From Rhynchospora pubera (taxonomy: Eukaryota; Streptophyta; Magnoliopsida; Poales; Cyperaceae), in assembly GCA_028095005.1 (NCBI GenBank), contig CM051462.1:174601955-174665954 (forward strand): DNA of 64,000 nucleotides, given 5' to 3'. Shown here one piece after another: positions 1 to 12,379 of this stretch. The translations under genes were made by a program, and so were the position numbers. A model generated the notes under the pieces. That model was given only the letters and a program-made list of their open reading frames with translations, was not told where the DNA came from and ran no database searches. Position 1 is the first letter of the stretch; each line of letters opens with the position of its first letter.

Positions 1-16
1 TAAGTATGTAGCTGAA

Positions 17-1707
17 GTGGAAAGAATTTCTAAGGGTTTTGTCATTTCCCAGCCACATAATGCAGTGCTAGACTTGACAGTTGATGAGGTGGCGACGATG
101 GTGGCTGGCACTGGGATGGTTCCACCACAACAACTCCAAGTGGGTTTTCTGGGAAAAGGAAATTATTTGGTAATACCACCTGAGGGGGTCGATGCATACG
201 ATTTATGCTTGGCTTTCCTCGAAGAATGGTGGGAAAGGGGTTTTCAGGCTAGCCTGTGGTCCCCCTGGAATGATGCAGAGGTAAACATTCCCCGCTTTAA
301 GGTGTGGGTTGAGTTTATTGGACTCAAACCTCACTTGTGGAGGGAGGATTACGTGGCCCAGGCGGTCGGAGAGTTTGGACTCTATTTGGGTACCATTGTT
401 CCCGATGAGGTGGGGAACCTTGTCAGGTGGGAGGCAACAATTGCAGTTCATGACCTTGAAGATATTCCGCTAAAGATGAAGCGGATTGGTGGAGCCTTTG
501 AGTACCTAGTACCTATCAGAATAAACAAATGGGTGCAAGGCCAAGTGTATGGGTTGCCGGATTTCCCGCCGCCTCCGGTGGCGATTGATAGACCGAGTTT
601 GCACTGCCCTTCCCCGCCTAACAGGGAGCCAAGCTCGCCGCCACAATCAGAGTCTCTTACCATAAAACTCAAGGACCTGAAACACATTTGTCGAAATGTT
701 GATGTGGCGGAGCTGCCGGAGATGTGGCGGCGGCTCTGAGTAGAATGCAGAACGGAGATACACGTGGCAAAAGATTGGCACAAGAAGTTGTCATTCTGAA
801 GAGGGATATGACGGTGCAAAAGTCTGACAAGAAGGGCCCGCATTCAGAGAGAGCAAAAGAAAAAGTAGCACAATTGGTGATTAAGGAAGCGCCACAGCAC
901 AGGCGTCTTTCAAATTTGGATGAGTTGGAACTCAGGGCCTCTGTTGGACTAGAGCGCCAGGGGGCACAGAAAAGGACTCTGCAATCTGATGATTTGTCAG
1001 CGCAGGTTCTTATCTCTTCCTCTTTTGTTGACACCAATTCAACGGTTCCTTTACAATCGGACCTTCTTTTCCCTGAGTTGTGCTCTTTTTCAGATGGCCT
1101 TTTGGTAACAGCTGTCTCTAATAGTCCAAATAACCCTACCCAATCTCTGGTACAGGAAGATCAGACCTTGTTTCTTACAGCTGGCCCCTCTGATGACTCT
1201 ATGATTAATTGTGTTAACCCAAAGAGGAAAAAGAGGGGAACGGTTAAAAAAAATGATGGGCCGTCCCTGGACCTTAACACCAACTCTATCCAAGCCCAAA
1301 CCTCTAGTAAAGGTCCCAAACTAGCAGTTGTAGATCCAACACAGTTTGTAGACGTCCCCCTCACGTATGCTGAAACTGCTGATATTGCTTTGCTTATTGG
1401 AGTACCTGAAACTGACTTACAAAATGTGTTAATTCCCCCTCCAAAACACATTACAGTGCCTAAGTCCAGAATAGGAATGAGACAGCCTAATAATGCTGAA
1501 TGTAAACAGGTGGTGAGCCCGCTAAAGAAAAGAACGTTCAGAGGCCGCAGCAGGGCTGCAAAGGAGGAAATAGGGGCCACGCACGCTGGAGAGAAAGTGT
1601 TGGGCCGGCCCATAAAAATTGGCAGACAAAAGGAAGTCAAATTCGCTGAGGACCCCTCAGAGCGATTGGTCCTTGATGCTTCCTCTGATGATGATTTATC
1701 GGATTGA
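17..1707 (+). pseudogene. LINE ORF1 (DUF4283-like nucleic-acid-binding protein), frameshifted
   Basis: The first part (17–739) reads as the domain found at the N-terminus of plant LINE ORF1 proteins, with a GKGNYLV stretch and an FKVWVEFIGLKPHLW stretch; a proline-rich linker follows near 560–640. At 700–739 the frame ends, and the reading continues in another frame from about 724 to 1707 as a polar, basic tail with short Lys/Arg-rich runs such as PKRKKRG and PLKKRTFRGR. The switch point coincides with an imperfect 20-bp tandem duplication (700–739), a likely cause of the frameshift. ORF1 proteins of this type bind LINE RNA; that role is inferred from the family. No CCHC knuckle is visible. 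Confidence 0.75.
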
Positions 1708-3870
1708 TCTCCTCTCTTTCCGATTTTTTGGTGTGTGTTTTTTTTTGGTTTAAATGATATTAAAACCTTTGAACTTATTTTGTTGGAATGTAAGAGGGAT
1801 GGGAGAGCTGGCAAAAAGAAAAGTAATTAGTGACACCATCTGAACTGCTAGAGGAGATGTAGTGTGTTTACAAGAAACTAAACTCCAATCTTGTGATGCT
1901 TTCTGTGTTAGCTCTTTTTTACCAAGTTTTTTTGATAAATCTGTTGTGGCCTTGCCTGCAGAACAGACAAGGGGGGATGTCTAATTGCTTGGAAAAAAGC
2001 TTACTCGTTATTGAGTAGTTGGGTTTGGGTTTACACTTGCTCTGCTTTGCTAAAGGATTCACGTACTGGCTTGCAATTTATGGTTACTTGTGTGTATGGG
2101 CATCACAATAATGTGTTGCGTGAGGATTTTTTTAATGAATTAAGGGAGATTGCTAATCTTTGCCCACAACACTGGATTATAGCTGGAGACTTTAACGTCC
2201 TTAGATGGGTTCATGAACGCTCGACTATGTGTTTTGATTTCCCTGCAATGGAGGGTTTCAACTCTCTCATAAACGACCTCTCTCTCCTTGATGTTCCCTT
2301 GAATAATAAATCTTACACTTGGTCTAATAAACAACCTAACCCAATTTTGTCAAGGCTTGACAGGGTCCTCGTCTCACCTAGTTGGAGTTACTCTTTTCCT
2401 AACCTCACGCTCTCTGGTTTGGAGGTGATAGTGTCGGACCACTGCCCCCTTTTGCTAAGGTGTAGGCAACTTAGCAAGAGACCAAAACCTTTTCGCTTAG
2501 AGCGATTCTGGCTCTCTAACAGTCAGTGTACAGCTATCTTGAAAGACACCTGGAATAGCTTCACTTCTGGAGATGCTGTTTTGGAGCGGTTTTCTAACAA
2601 ATCCCTGATTTTACACAAAAAACTGAGACTATGGCATTTAAACAAGTTCTCCTTCATTAATGTGTACCTTACAAATGCAAAAACACTTGTGGGTTTGCTT
2701 GACACAGTGGAAGAGGCCAGACTTCTTACTCTTCTTGAATTTCAAACAAGGATTTTCCTTAGAGAAAGAGCTTTCTTTCTTTCGAATATCTCTGAATCTA
2801 GATGGCAGCAAAGAGCGAGAACAAAGTGGGTAGCATGTGGGGATAGGAACATGAGATATTTTCATGCTGTGGCAACTTCAAATTTTCGCTCTAAAGCTAT
2901 CTCAAGTATTAAGGTGGATAATTTGAATATCACGAATGAGGCTCAGATTCTTCAGATTTTTACTAACTTCTTTGAAAACTTGTTTGGAAAAGAGTTGGTA
3001 CCTTACAGTTATAACCCAGCGGCTCTTTATAAAGACTAGGGCTGAACAGAAAAAACCAAAACCCGGCCGACCCGTGTCACCCGCCCGACCCGACCCGTTT
3101 CTTAACGGGTTTAGACATTGCTGGTTGGGTTCGGGTTTTACTTTTGACAACCCGTCTATACTGGGTTGGGTCGTAAAAATACTTTTGAGAACCCGCTGTA
3201 ACCCGACCCGGTTGTCCAATAAAATATTTTCCTAATATTTTTTGTGCGAAGAATCTAGAAAGTAAAATTAAAGTGGATTTGCTTTCAATTTATTTCCCAC
3301 AGCACGCCGAACCCTACTCTCTCAGCGAGACGCCTCAACTCCTCTGCTTGCGACGCCTAGGCTCCTCCCCACACGACCTCGATCTCCTCCTCTTGCGAGC
3401 CACGTTGCACGATCTCTTAATATCTTGAGGCGTCGGATGATGGTACCGGTATGAATCCATTTTAAAAATGACCATAAATTTGTTTCAAATTCCTCATTAT
3501 AAATATTGTCGTCTCGCTAGTAGAATTAATTTTTTCAACTCTATCTTAGTGAATCTCTCTTATCTCTCTTACATTTTTACAAGTCAGAAAAATTTTCCAT
3601 TTGACTGATATCTGGTCATTGACTCGTTGTATAAGGCTACAACTACATCTAAAAGATTTCAATTTGTAAGAGGTCTCAAGCAAGTTGGAACAAGAAGATA
3701 AGAAGTAATCAGGTATTATGTGGTACATCTACTCATTGCATTTTTCTACAACTACATCAAATCATTACATTTTTCTTTGCTATGCGCTGGTAAATTTACT
3801 TGCAAATTTATTTTATACATGCAACTTTCCATTAGTTTAAAAGAGTTTCTAACATGGTACCAGTTATTAT

Positions 3871-5615
3871 TGTTGGAGTTATGTCCTAGAAATCAATAAT
3901 TTAATGACTTAATTATTAGTTTATGTCTTGGATGATATTTTATCATCTGTTCCTAGGTTTATTATTGACAGATCATTCAGGTTGAGGATCTGAATTGTGG
4001 ATCTCTGTGGATCATTCTTTTGAATGACAATAATAAATCTAAATGGTCCATAATCTTGATAATTAACAAGGAACATTAATTATCATATAAGATTAGTATG
4101 CAAGTTAAGTGATGATTAAGTTCTACAAATCATAGGTAAAGAGTTACCAACTTAATTGCATATGTGTATGTTATGGAACATAGTACAGGACTTGACCCAA
4201 CGAAATAAACATATGGATTGTGTTATGTGTCATTGTTTATTTCGTTATGATTTTGGTTCTAAGTTTGAGATGTTTATCTTTTCCACATGAGGATAGGCTC
4301 AATAAATACTGTCTACCGCTGATTCCCGATAAGGGCTGCTATACGGACTTTATTTATGTTCTCTTGAATTGTGCGGGGAAAAGCTAATCATCAAGAAAAC
4401 CGTATGTCCCTCATTAATTCACTTAGTGAGTGACGATATTTGTTTGGGCCCCTTGATGGAGATAGATTGTTTGCATGCAACTTTATACAATTATCTCTAG
4501 ATCAAGAAACGTATAATCTGCAAGAATGACACATTTCTATCTTGGATTATACGATAATATCGTGTGACATAAGAATCAAAATAGAGAAACATAATTGTTC
4601 TCTTATGCAGGATTGAAATTTTGTAGCTGTACACTATTTATGCGAATTGGGAATCATAACGTGTTGCTAGATACCGCTTATGATTATTGAAATAAAATAG
4701 CGATTTAATTCCATGTCCAACATAGCATAAATCCTCAAAGGGTCACACAAAATAAGGTGTTTAACCACACGTGCATTAATTGTTTATTTGCAACAATTGG
4801 TTTTGCAAAATATGATAAGTTGATTAATTAATCGTATACCGTCATGGACCGTTATGATTAATTAAGTTAAATAGATCATATCGAAATAATTAATTGCATT
4901 GACTAATTCCATATTAATTATTAAATAGTTAATAATTAATAATAATCAACACATTTAATAAAATGAGCTAATTGGGCCTTAAATTAATTAGTTAATTTAA
5001 TGCCAAATGGAAGAGTATTGGGCTCAACTAAACTTGAGGCCCAACCCATATATGGGGTTGGTAGGTGCGGTTAGGGCAAGGGGCATTTTTGTCCATGCTA
5101 TTTTGGATGAGAGCTAGTTGAGTGGCCTATATAAATGGGTGTTCTTTGGGAGCAAACCCAAGCCTCCACACTTTCTCTCTCCCTTCTTCCTTGGCCGCCA
5201 CTTTCAAAGAGGAAGAAAATTTTTCAGAATTTTCCCTCTTTCTCTCTTCTCTTATCCACCTTCTAGCTCATGTGTTGAGCAAGCTTCCCACCTAAAATTA
5301 ATTGGAGAATTAACTAGAAGAGGGAAAGCTTGGGAATTAGACTCACTTCTCCTAATTACTAGCATAATTAGTTGAGAAGGTGGTTAATTCCTTAGTGGAC
5401 TCGAGGCGCGCAATTAGGAGGTGTTTGGAGAGCACGCCACCGACACCAAACCCGTTGGAACAAGCCTCTTGGTTGCGATACCAAGAGAGGTATATTTCCA
5501 ACTCTATTCTCTTGTGTTGAATGGCTTTTGTGCTAGATCTTTATGTGTGTGATATTTTGATGGCTTAATTAACTTGTAATTAGCACAATAATTAAAAATT
5601 ACACACTTTCTAACA
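3871..5615 (+). mobile_element. Solo LTR of a Copia-type retrotransposon (Angela-like start), 1,745 bp
   Basis: The sequence begins TGTTGGAG and ends TCTAACA, and lies between perfect 5-bp duplications ATTAT (3866–3870 and 5616–5620), as expected for an LTR. Only one copy is present and no gag-pol, primer-binding site or polypurine tract borders it, so it is a solo LTR left by recombination between two LTRs. The beginning (TGTTGGAGTTATGTCCTAGA) resembles the start of Angela/BARE-type Copia LTRs as I remember them, and the length fits that group. The orientation is inferred from the TATA box near 5128. An open frame at 5118–5375 lies in its transcribed part and is not a gene. Confidence 0.88.
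5127..5136 (+). promoter_or_regulatory. TATA box of the solo LTR
   Basis: CTATATAAAT lies about three quarters of the way into the LTR, followed by a C/T-rich leader. This is where the U3/R boundary of a 1.7-kb Copia LTR is expected. It may still drive transcription into the rest of the hAT-like element. Confidence 0.5.
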
Positions 5616-5895
5616 ATTATGTGGTCTTACTTTCGTTTTCCAGACTTTAGAATATCACTATGATAAATTTTATATTTTGTGTTATGTTATTTACTTTTTC
5701 CTGTACGTCTTAAGATATCACATTAACTTTTTTCCTTTTCAGGTATTGCAACAGTGAAGCCATCAAGTGTTGGAGCCATCATACGAATTCAAGATTAGAG
5801 GTCATTAATTCTCAATGAAATCTTCATTTAGCTGCAATTTATTATTTGTGAAACCTTATACACAAATGACACTCATCTTATCTCAGTGTCATTCT

Positions 5896-6052
5896 GGGTG
5901 TGTTTGGATCATTGGAAGAAAGAAGAAGAAGAAGGAAGAAGAAGAAAAAAAATTATAAACAATCCAAACTCTTCACAAAGTTACACACTTCCTAATACTT
6001 TTTTCCACTTCTTCCCTTCTTCCCTTCTTCTCACACCTATCCAAACGCACCC
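5896..6052. mobile_element. Tourist-like MITE, 157 bp, inside the hAT-like element
   Basis: Terminal inverted repeats GGGTGTGTTTGGAT and ATCCAAACGCACCC are flanked by a 3-bp duplication TCT (5893–5895, 6053–6055). The interior is purine-rich (GAAGAAGAAG) on the left and has a TTACACACTTCC block on the right. A close relative lies at 13,684–13,823. GGG ends that read GTTTGG with 3-bp duplications suggest the PIF/Harbinger (Tourist) group, although the duplications are not the usual TWA. Confidence 0.75.
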
Positions 6053-6407
6053 TCTAGGAATAATTGGATACCCAAAATGTTCTCTTATTTGTTTCAAAAA
6101 AAAAAAACGTTCTCTTATTGCTTATTTATCACTGTTAGACTTGTTGACCATGGTACGAAATCTTATGGACCATGGATTGTATATTTGTATTGCACAGCTT
6201 TGTAAAGTTTGCTCTAAGTAAATTATATTTCTGTACCAGCTAACTTGCATTGGTGCTATTTGATATGAATGGACTGAAATTTAAGAAAAAAATAAAAAAT
6301 AAAAATAAAAATGGCTATATCCCCAGTGAGAAGTCAGGTGTTGTAATTATACAACTCATTTATTTATTTATAAACTCTTGCTTTATTTTCTAACTTTGGT
6401 TGAAAAG

Positions 6408-6523
6408 GTGTTGGAACTGTGGAACAATGATGCTGAGGTTAGGAAACAATACATAAGCACGCTTAAGAGGCTCAGGAGACTAAAGTTCCGTGTACTGTTG
6501 AAACAAATTTATTTGTCTCGTTG
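6408..6523 (+). pseudogene. Possible captured gene fragment in the hAT-like element
   Basis: After a plausible acceptor (TTGAAAAG) an open frame reads VLELWNNDAEVRKQYI and continues with a strongly basic helix-like stretch (KRLRRLKF) up to TGA at 6521–6523. The amino-acid pattern looks more protein-like than the AT-rich surroundings. hAT elements sometimes pick up host exons, so this may be one. I cannot name the donor gene. Confidence 0.3.
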
Positions 6524-9500
6524 ATATCTTTTTAATATTGCAGGGAAAAAAAGTTAAAAATCAAGATTGGAAGCTTAGAGATTTTAAGAGATGAACCTTT
6601 AGTTTGATAATATTTATCGTTATAAATTCTTTATTATGTCTTTTTGGATATTTTTATTATGAACTTTGTATGTCACTAGTAAACATTATCGGTCTTCTGT
6701 TTCTGAATTGATGTTCTATTCTATGCATTTGTTAAAAATATTATATGCTAAGTTATTTTTATTTATTTGATATTGTTAGTTTTATTTATGTGCCAAATAA
6801 ATTATATAACCCGTTTAATCCGGAAACCGTAAAAATCCGTATAAACCCGTAGATAAAAATTTATATGGGTTGAGTTGGGTTACGGGTGGGTCAACAAAAA
6901 AATTTTTATAACCCGGTATAATTGGATTGGGTTGAAATATTGATAAAATATTGCAAACTCGCCCGTTGTACAGCCCTAATAAAGACCAACACTTACCTCT
7001 ACACATCCTTACTGATCCCTTCACTGAGACAGAAGTCAAAAGAGCAGTTTTGGGGTTAGCGAATAATAAGGCTAGTGGGCCGGATGGATACCCGAATGAG
7101 TTTTTTAAACTCAACTGGGAAACTGTAAAGGGAGATCTGTTAAAAGTGTTCGATGATTTGTTTGATGGTACCCTCAATCTTGCTGGCTTCAATCTTGCTC
7201 ACATCATTTTGATTCCCAAGGAAGTTTCTGCTCAGGAGGTAGCTTCTTTCATACCGCTGAGCATTATTAGCTATTTGCCAAAGCTAATTTCAAAGGTGTT
7301 AACTTCTAGAGTGGCGGGTTTTCTTCCTTCCTTGATTGCACAGACCCAAACTGGATTTCTTAGAGAACGGCTATTATCTGAAAACTTTATTGCAGCTAGA
7401 GAGATCATTTCTCATATTTCTTCTGGCAGTCAACCAGCAGCTTTGTTCAAACTTGACTTCAACAAAGCCTTTGATTCGGTCTCCTGGCCTTTTCTGTTTC
7501 ATACTTTGCAATACAGAGGTTTCCCTTTGAAGTTCATTTCTTGGATTAAAGTACTGCTGCACTCTTCTTCTTCTTCTGTACTGCTCAACGGTCAAGTGGG
7601 CCCCTGTTTTCTCCACAAAAGAGGCCTTCGTCAGGGGGATCCCTTATCCCCTACTCTCTTTCTTTTAGCAGCAGACGTACTTAGCAGAATGATTACTTCT
7701 TTGTCTTCTTCTATACCTCATGGTATTTCTCCTAAGCTGTTGCAACCTTTTACTCTTTTACAATACGCGGATGACACGCTGGTTTTTTCAACAGCAAAAG
7801 GAAAGGCTTTGCACTCCCTTTTCTTCACTTTTGAGTTCTTTGGTAAGATTTCAGGACTTACTCTGAATCGGTTTAAATCAAAGCTGGTTCCTTTTAATCT
7901 CTCACAGCAAGATATTTTGAGTATTCAAAACTTGACCTCTTGTACGGTTGCTAGCCTTCCCTTAGTTTACTTGGGACTGCCGTTGACAGATAAGCGCCCG
8001 GATAGAGCTTGCTACCAGCAACTGATTGATAGAATTGAAACGAAGCTTAACTGTTGGCACAATCACTTCCTTTCTAGAGCTGGAAGGTTGGTGCTCACCT
8101 CCTCAGTTATCTCTTCTATGCCAGTATTCTACATGTCGGTGTTTCTACTCCCTGGCTGGGTCTTCAAGCAGATTGACAAAATACGACGAAACTTTCTATG
8201 GGGCAAAAATGGAACAGGGAGGCAGGGAGTACACCTGGTAGCTTGGGATAGACTGTGCTTACCCAAGTCACACGGGGGCTTAGGCCTGGTTAACCTGCGC
8301 TTACAAAACATCTCCTTACTTCTAAGATGGTGGTGGAGGCTGTACTGCTGTCAGGGATCGCAGTGGACAGAGATAGTAAAGGTGCTTTATGCCAAACGAA
8401 ATACGCTGGTACCCCCTTTGGCGTGGAACCGTTCTGGAGCTTTCTTTTGGAAAGACTTAAGAGCTTTGAGATTCTATTTCCAATTATCTGTGAGATCTAC
8501 AGTTTTAAGTGGGAAAAACACACTCTTCTGGTACGATAATTGGAGTGGTACAAACCTGAGTTTTTTTTGGTTTTGACACTATTTTTCACAGGCGATTCCT
8601 CTTGATTAAGGAGGCCGTCTGCACTAAACATTGTTTGTTCCCAGCACCGATGACCTTGGAACAGACTGAGTTGGTGTCTAAACTTGAAAGCTTGAATCTT
8701 TCGAGTAATAACAAAGACGTTTTACTTTGGTTTTGGAACTCTGACGGAAATTACTCTTCTTCTTCAATTTACAAGCAATTGATCCTGGCTGGAAAAACAA
8801 AATTTAAATTCCATTTCATTTGGAAGGTTAAGGTACCTCCCTCACTGAAATTATTTCTGTACTTCATTGCTTTGAACAGAATCCTAACGCATGATCAGCT
8901 CATAAGGAGGAATATAACTGTACACCCAAGATGCGTTATGTGTCAACAGCATATCATTGAGACGGCTCAACACCTCTTTTCAGATTGTTCTTTTGTGAGA
9001 GATGTGTGGTGCATGCTGGGGTTTCACTCTACAAGCAACTGCTTTTTCAAAGCTACATGCATTTCAACGGCACTATGGGGAGTATGGTTGGAAAGGAATA
9101 ATAGGACTTTCAGGAATAAGATGAGAAGCCCACAGGCAATTCATGACTGGATAGTACATGAAGCAACCTTCTTTATAAAATACTGCTAGTTTTTAGGGAG
9201 CAAAAGGCTTGTATGTTTTGTTCTTAGGGAGCTAGAGTTTTATGTTAGTTTTTTCGTTCTTTTTAGTTAACTAGATAGCCTCTATCTAGTATGTCAAAAA
9301 AAACAAACAACTACTATGTGAACTCAGAAAAGCCTTATACAGGATACTCATCAACAAATCTGATAGCACACCAAAACTGTTACCAAATTAATTTAACAAA
9401 AAATAGTATAACCAAAACTGTAGCAATAAAGTTATGTATAGACAGGAAAAGACAAACGTATGCTTTTTAAGTAAAAAAAAAAAAAGCACACCATTTGCCT

Positions 9501-9932
9501 TGGGCCTTGGCTTAATCAGAAACGCAACGGCCTAGACTAGCATGGTGCTTACAATAACACTGATCTTTCATTTTTCCTTCTTTATGTAGTTACTGAGACC
9601 AAATTTCTTATTTGACATCTTCTAGCAAGTATGACTGTATGAGATTTTGCTTCCAGAGACAAATCACACAACACAGACATGAAAAACATTCATTTTGTCA
9701 TATGATTTGGCCGATTTAAATTCTTTACAGCTCTGCCTGGTTCTCTAGTCACAACACTTTCCTTGGTCCTTCCCAAGGAGCTCTCTGTCTAAATGGAAAA
9801 ATTATCCAATTACAAGGGGAAAAAAAATTATTCCTCCCCATTACACTCAGATGCCATTGAAGCCGATAATCAGGCTCTCCTTTTCCCTCCTTTTTAAAAT
9901 GGGTAAATGAGATAACAAAACACATCCCTCTT

Positions 9933-12310
9933 CTAATCATCAACCCCAGTAAGAGACTTAAACCACCTCTTCCAAGAGGCATCACCTTGTTGTTCAACCC
10001 ATGACAAAAAGGTGCTATCCAACAAACAAAACAGGTTCACGTAGAGCAGCTGGTACCGAACTGGTATGAAACGAAAGTTGGCAATCTGTACTACTGGCCA
10101 GACAGTCCCACCAAGGAGCAAAGCAGGGAGAAAATCCCTCTTGACATCCTCTTTGACTTGTTCGGCACTGCGGCCAGAGGCAAAGCCCATGTATGAGAAA
10201 AACACGAGGAGGTCTAAGGGGCCGAACAAGAGACCGTCTGCTGCAACTTTTGTGGCCACAAATTTGGCTGAGTTGGGTCGCATGAGGAACCGCTGACGGA
10301 TGTACCGGTCCAGGTACTCGTACCTGTATAATAAAGAAGTAGATGCATAAATGAGAAAAGAACTGATAAGAATAAAATAGAAATATTTGGAAAGCAAAAC
10401 CACTAAAAATGTGTTCCTTTGGGATCAATATTAGTTGAAGTATAGTTTCACCATGCAAATAAATGAAGGAGTAATGCAAATGAATGAAGCATGAACTATG
10501 AAATACAGGCAAAGAAGCAAACAGACAAGTTGGGAAGTAGAATTTGTACCAGTAATGACCAACAGGTCCCACAAAAGTGAATCCGAACATGCTAGTGATG
10601 CCGACCCTTTTCCAATTGACCTTGAAATCATTTTCTTCATCCTGAATAGAAGACATCAATCTTTTGTAAGAAGCTAATATTTATGCAATCTAACATCTAG
10701 TTAAATAAGTAACCAACATAGCATCAAAGAAAGAAAATGCTGACTTGTAAAAATTGTAGCAAAGTAATAGCAAAATAAAAATAATAATAATTATAAAAAT
10801 AAAATATTGGAGGAACTTAATTTATCAGATATCATATTTTAAGTGTGTTCAATTACAAATATATTTGACATAACACAAGGAGTAGCTCTAAACATTCATG
10901 CTGATCCAAAGTAAATCTTTTTCCACTCAATGAAACAACTAATATATATGCAGTTGGCACAGTCCAAATCAGTCGCTAGCGAAACACTGAACTAACACAT
11001 ACAAAAGCAACCATATAAAACCTGGGAACTTAAATTCACATAAAATTTATGGCATCAATAGCTTAAAATAGATGTTTCCAGCTATACAAGTAATAAAAAG
11101 ATTACAGAAAACTTAATTCAACTTGTATTGAAGTTTTATCGAGCAAGTCAACTATGTAACAAACAAAAGAAACAGATCCGTAGTTCCATCTTATCATGTT
11201 CATCAAAAAACATCATATTTTGTTGCCAGTTAATTAGCCTTAACATATTTTGTTAATATAAAAACTAATCATGCTGTTGGTGTGTCCCAATAGTTTGTGA
11301 AAAACTTGAGGACAAAAAATAACAGCTGTTGTTGCTTGTAAAATGCTCAAGATCATAAATAACAGCCAAACCCACATGGTTGTAATATTTTTCCAGCTTG
11401 AATTAAACACCATTGTTCATACCAGTTCATAGTATAACAAAAATAGGCATCTCACTCCTTTACAATGCTAGAGAAATCAACAAATATGTCATGATAAGAT
11501 TCAGTCCAAACATATCTTCAAACTCTACACTGTAAAGGGTAAGAGTTTACTTTTTAAGTGAATAAAAACTAGAAGTATACTAATCAACTAATGCATCAAT
11601 TAGTAAAATTAGTTAACCAAAATTGTCATCCGAGAACTACATTGGGGCATAACTACTAGGTTGTTTCATAAGAAAATCAAGCTCCTCAGAATAATCCCCT
11701 TTTTGACCAACATTTGAGCATGAGACAGATTGGGGAAAAATATCTAAAAATGCCCCTGAGCTGAAAACATCATAGATAGAGCACACTAACCCATAATGTA
11801 TCTGTAGATCAATGTTTCAGATCCCTAAAATCAAAACCCATAATGAAATTAGTCAACCAAATGCAAATTAAATACAACAAAGTCTGATTAGCTAGCTCCT
11901 ATTCAGTTCAAATTGAGCAGAAACAAGAGAGATCACTTATGACCTTATGACAAACAGGATTGATACTGACAAATTAGGTATAATCTGACAATCAGATTAA
12001 TCGAGTTTAAGTAAATACACATTACCATAATGTACGGCTACCACAACAAAGAGCAATCGATCATTGCTCCACCCCTAATCCAACCCATTCAACTCCTTAG
12101 CCTCAAATAGTACAGAAAAATAAAAAGAAAAAAGAAAATGAAATTGGTACTTACAGAGGCGAGGGGTTGTTTTGTGATGAGAGTGTGGTGTGTGACAGCT
12201 TGAGCGCCGATGTCGCCTAAACCCCAAAGCACAGCGGAGCTCGCCATCTGGGTTTTGACGGGGTGTACCGCCAGACAGCTCTGGTACCATCGCCACACCT
12301 TTGCTATCAT
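9933..12310 (-). CDS. Mpv17/PMP22-family membrane protein (212 aa, 3 exons)
   Basis: Exons on the minus strand are 12310–12155, 10641–10550 and 10323–9933; their phases join exactly to 213 codons. The protein starts MIAKVWRWYQSCLAVHPVKT, the usual start of the plant family, with QIANFRF and FLSWVEQQ near the C-terminus, which are hallmarks of Mpv17/PMP22. It has four hydrophobic segments. Family members sit in peroxisomal or mitochondrial inner membranes and are thought to form small channels; the location here is not decided by sequence. I chose the ATG at 12310 because upstream in-frame codons (to 12379) do not match the family start. The second intron is 226 bp and the first about 1.5 kb. 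It resembles Arabidopsis At3g24570 as I recall it. Confidence 0.9.
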
Positions 12311-12379
12311 CACACCAAACGCAGAGCGAAGAAGAGAGAGAGGTAGGAGGAGATGAGAAGAGAAGAGATTTGAGAGCAA

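Larger units (their letters stand above)
3037..6978. mobile_element. hAT-superfamily non-autonomous element, 3,942 bp
   Basis: The ends are TAGGGCTG at 3037 and CAGCCCTA ending at 6978, which are inverted repeats of each other. They are flanked by a perfect 8-bp duplication ATAAAGAC (3029–3036 and 6979–6986). Eight-base duplications and TAGGG-type ends are the hAT signature. Both sub-terminal regions (about 3055–3215 and 6810–6970) are packed with ACCCG/CGGGT repeats, as in hAT elements that bind transposase there. Removing the element and one duplication rejoins LINE ORF2 in frame. I see no transposase reading frame, so it needs a helper. It carries a solo LTR, a MITE and a possible captured exon. 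Confidence 0.9.
1754..9189 (+). pseudogene. LINE ORF2: endonuclease + reverse transcriptase + zf-RVT, broken
   Basis: The reading starts at an ATG at 1754 and has the endonuclease start FCWNVRGMG. It meets an in-frame TGA at 1838 and a one-base frame change near 1970, then continues with the endonuclease motifs GDFNV and SDHCPLLL up to 3036. After the hAT-like insertion the same frame resumes exactly at 6987 and gives the reverse transcriptase: ASGPDGYP, KAFDSVSW, GLRQGDPLSP and the catalytic YADD near 7766–7777. A stop at about 8574 and a +1 shift separate the C-terminal part (8602–9189), which carries a zf-RVT-like pattern (CVMC, H, C). The protein would nick target DNA and copy LINE RNA; this copy is inactive. 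Confidence 0.88.
1..9301 (+). mobile_element. L1-type LINE, defective, entered by a hAT-like element
   Basis: A non-LTR retrotransposon whose 5' end lies outside the window. In order it shows an ORF1 with a DUF4283-like N-terminal part (17–1707), then ORF2 with an AP-endonuclease domain (about 1754–3036), a reverse transcriptase (6987–8576) and a zf-RVT-like cysteine/histidine domain (to 9189). A short 3' UTR ends in an A-rich tail at about 9294–9301, just before sequence flanking the Mpv17-like gene. The coding sequence between endonuclease and reverse transcriptase is split by the insertion at 3037–6978. Several independent lesions (in-frame stop, frameshifts) show that it cannot move by itself. 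No target-site duplication can be tested because the 5' end is missing. Confidence 0.9.

Noticed and set aside
5118..5375. 85-codon open frame
   Set aside because: It starts beside the TATA box of the solo LTR and lies in its transcribed leader; no protein-like motif.
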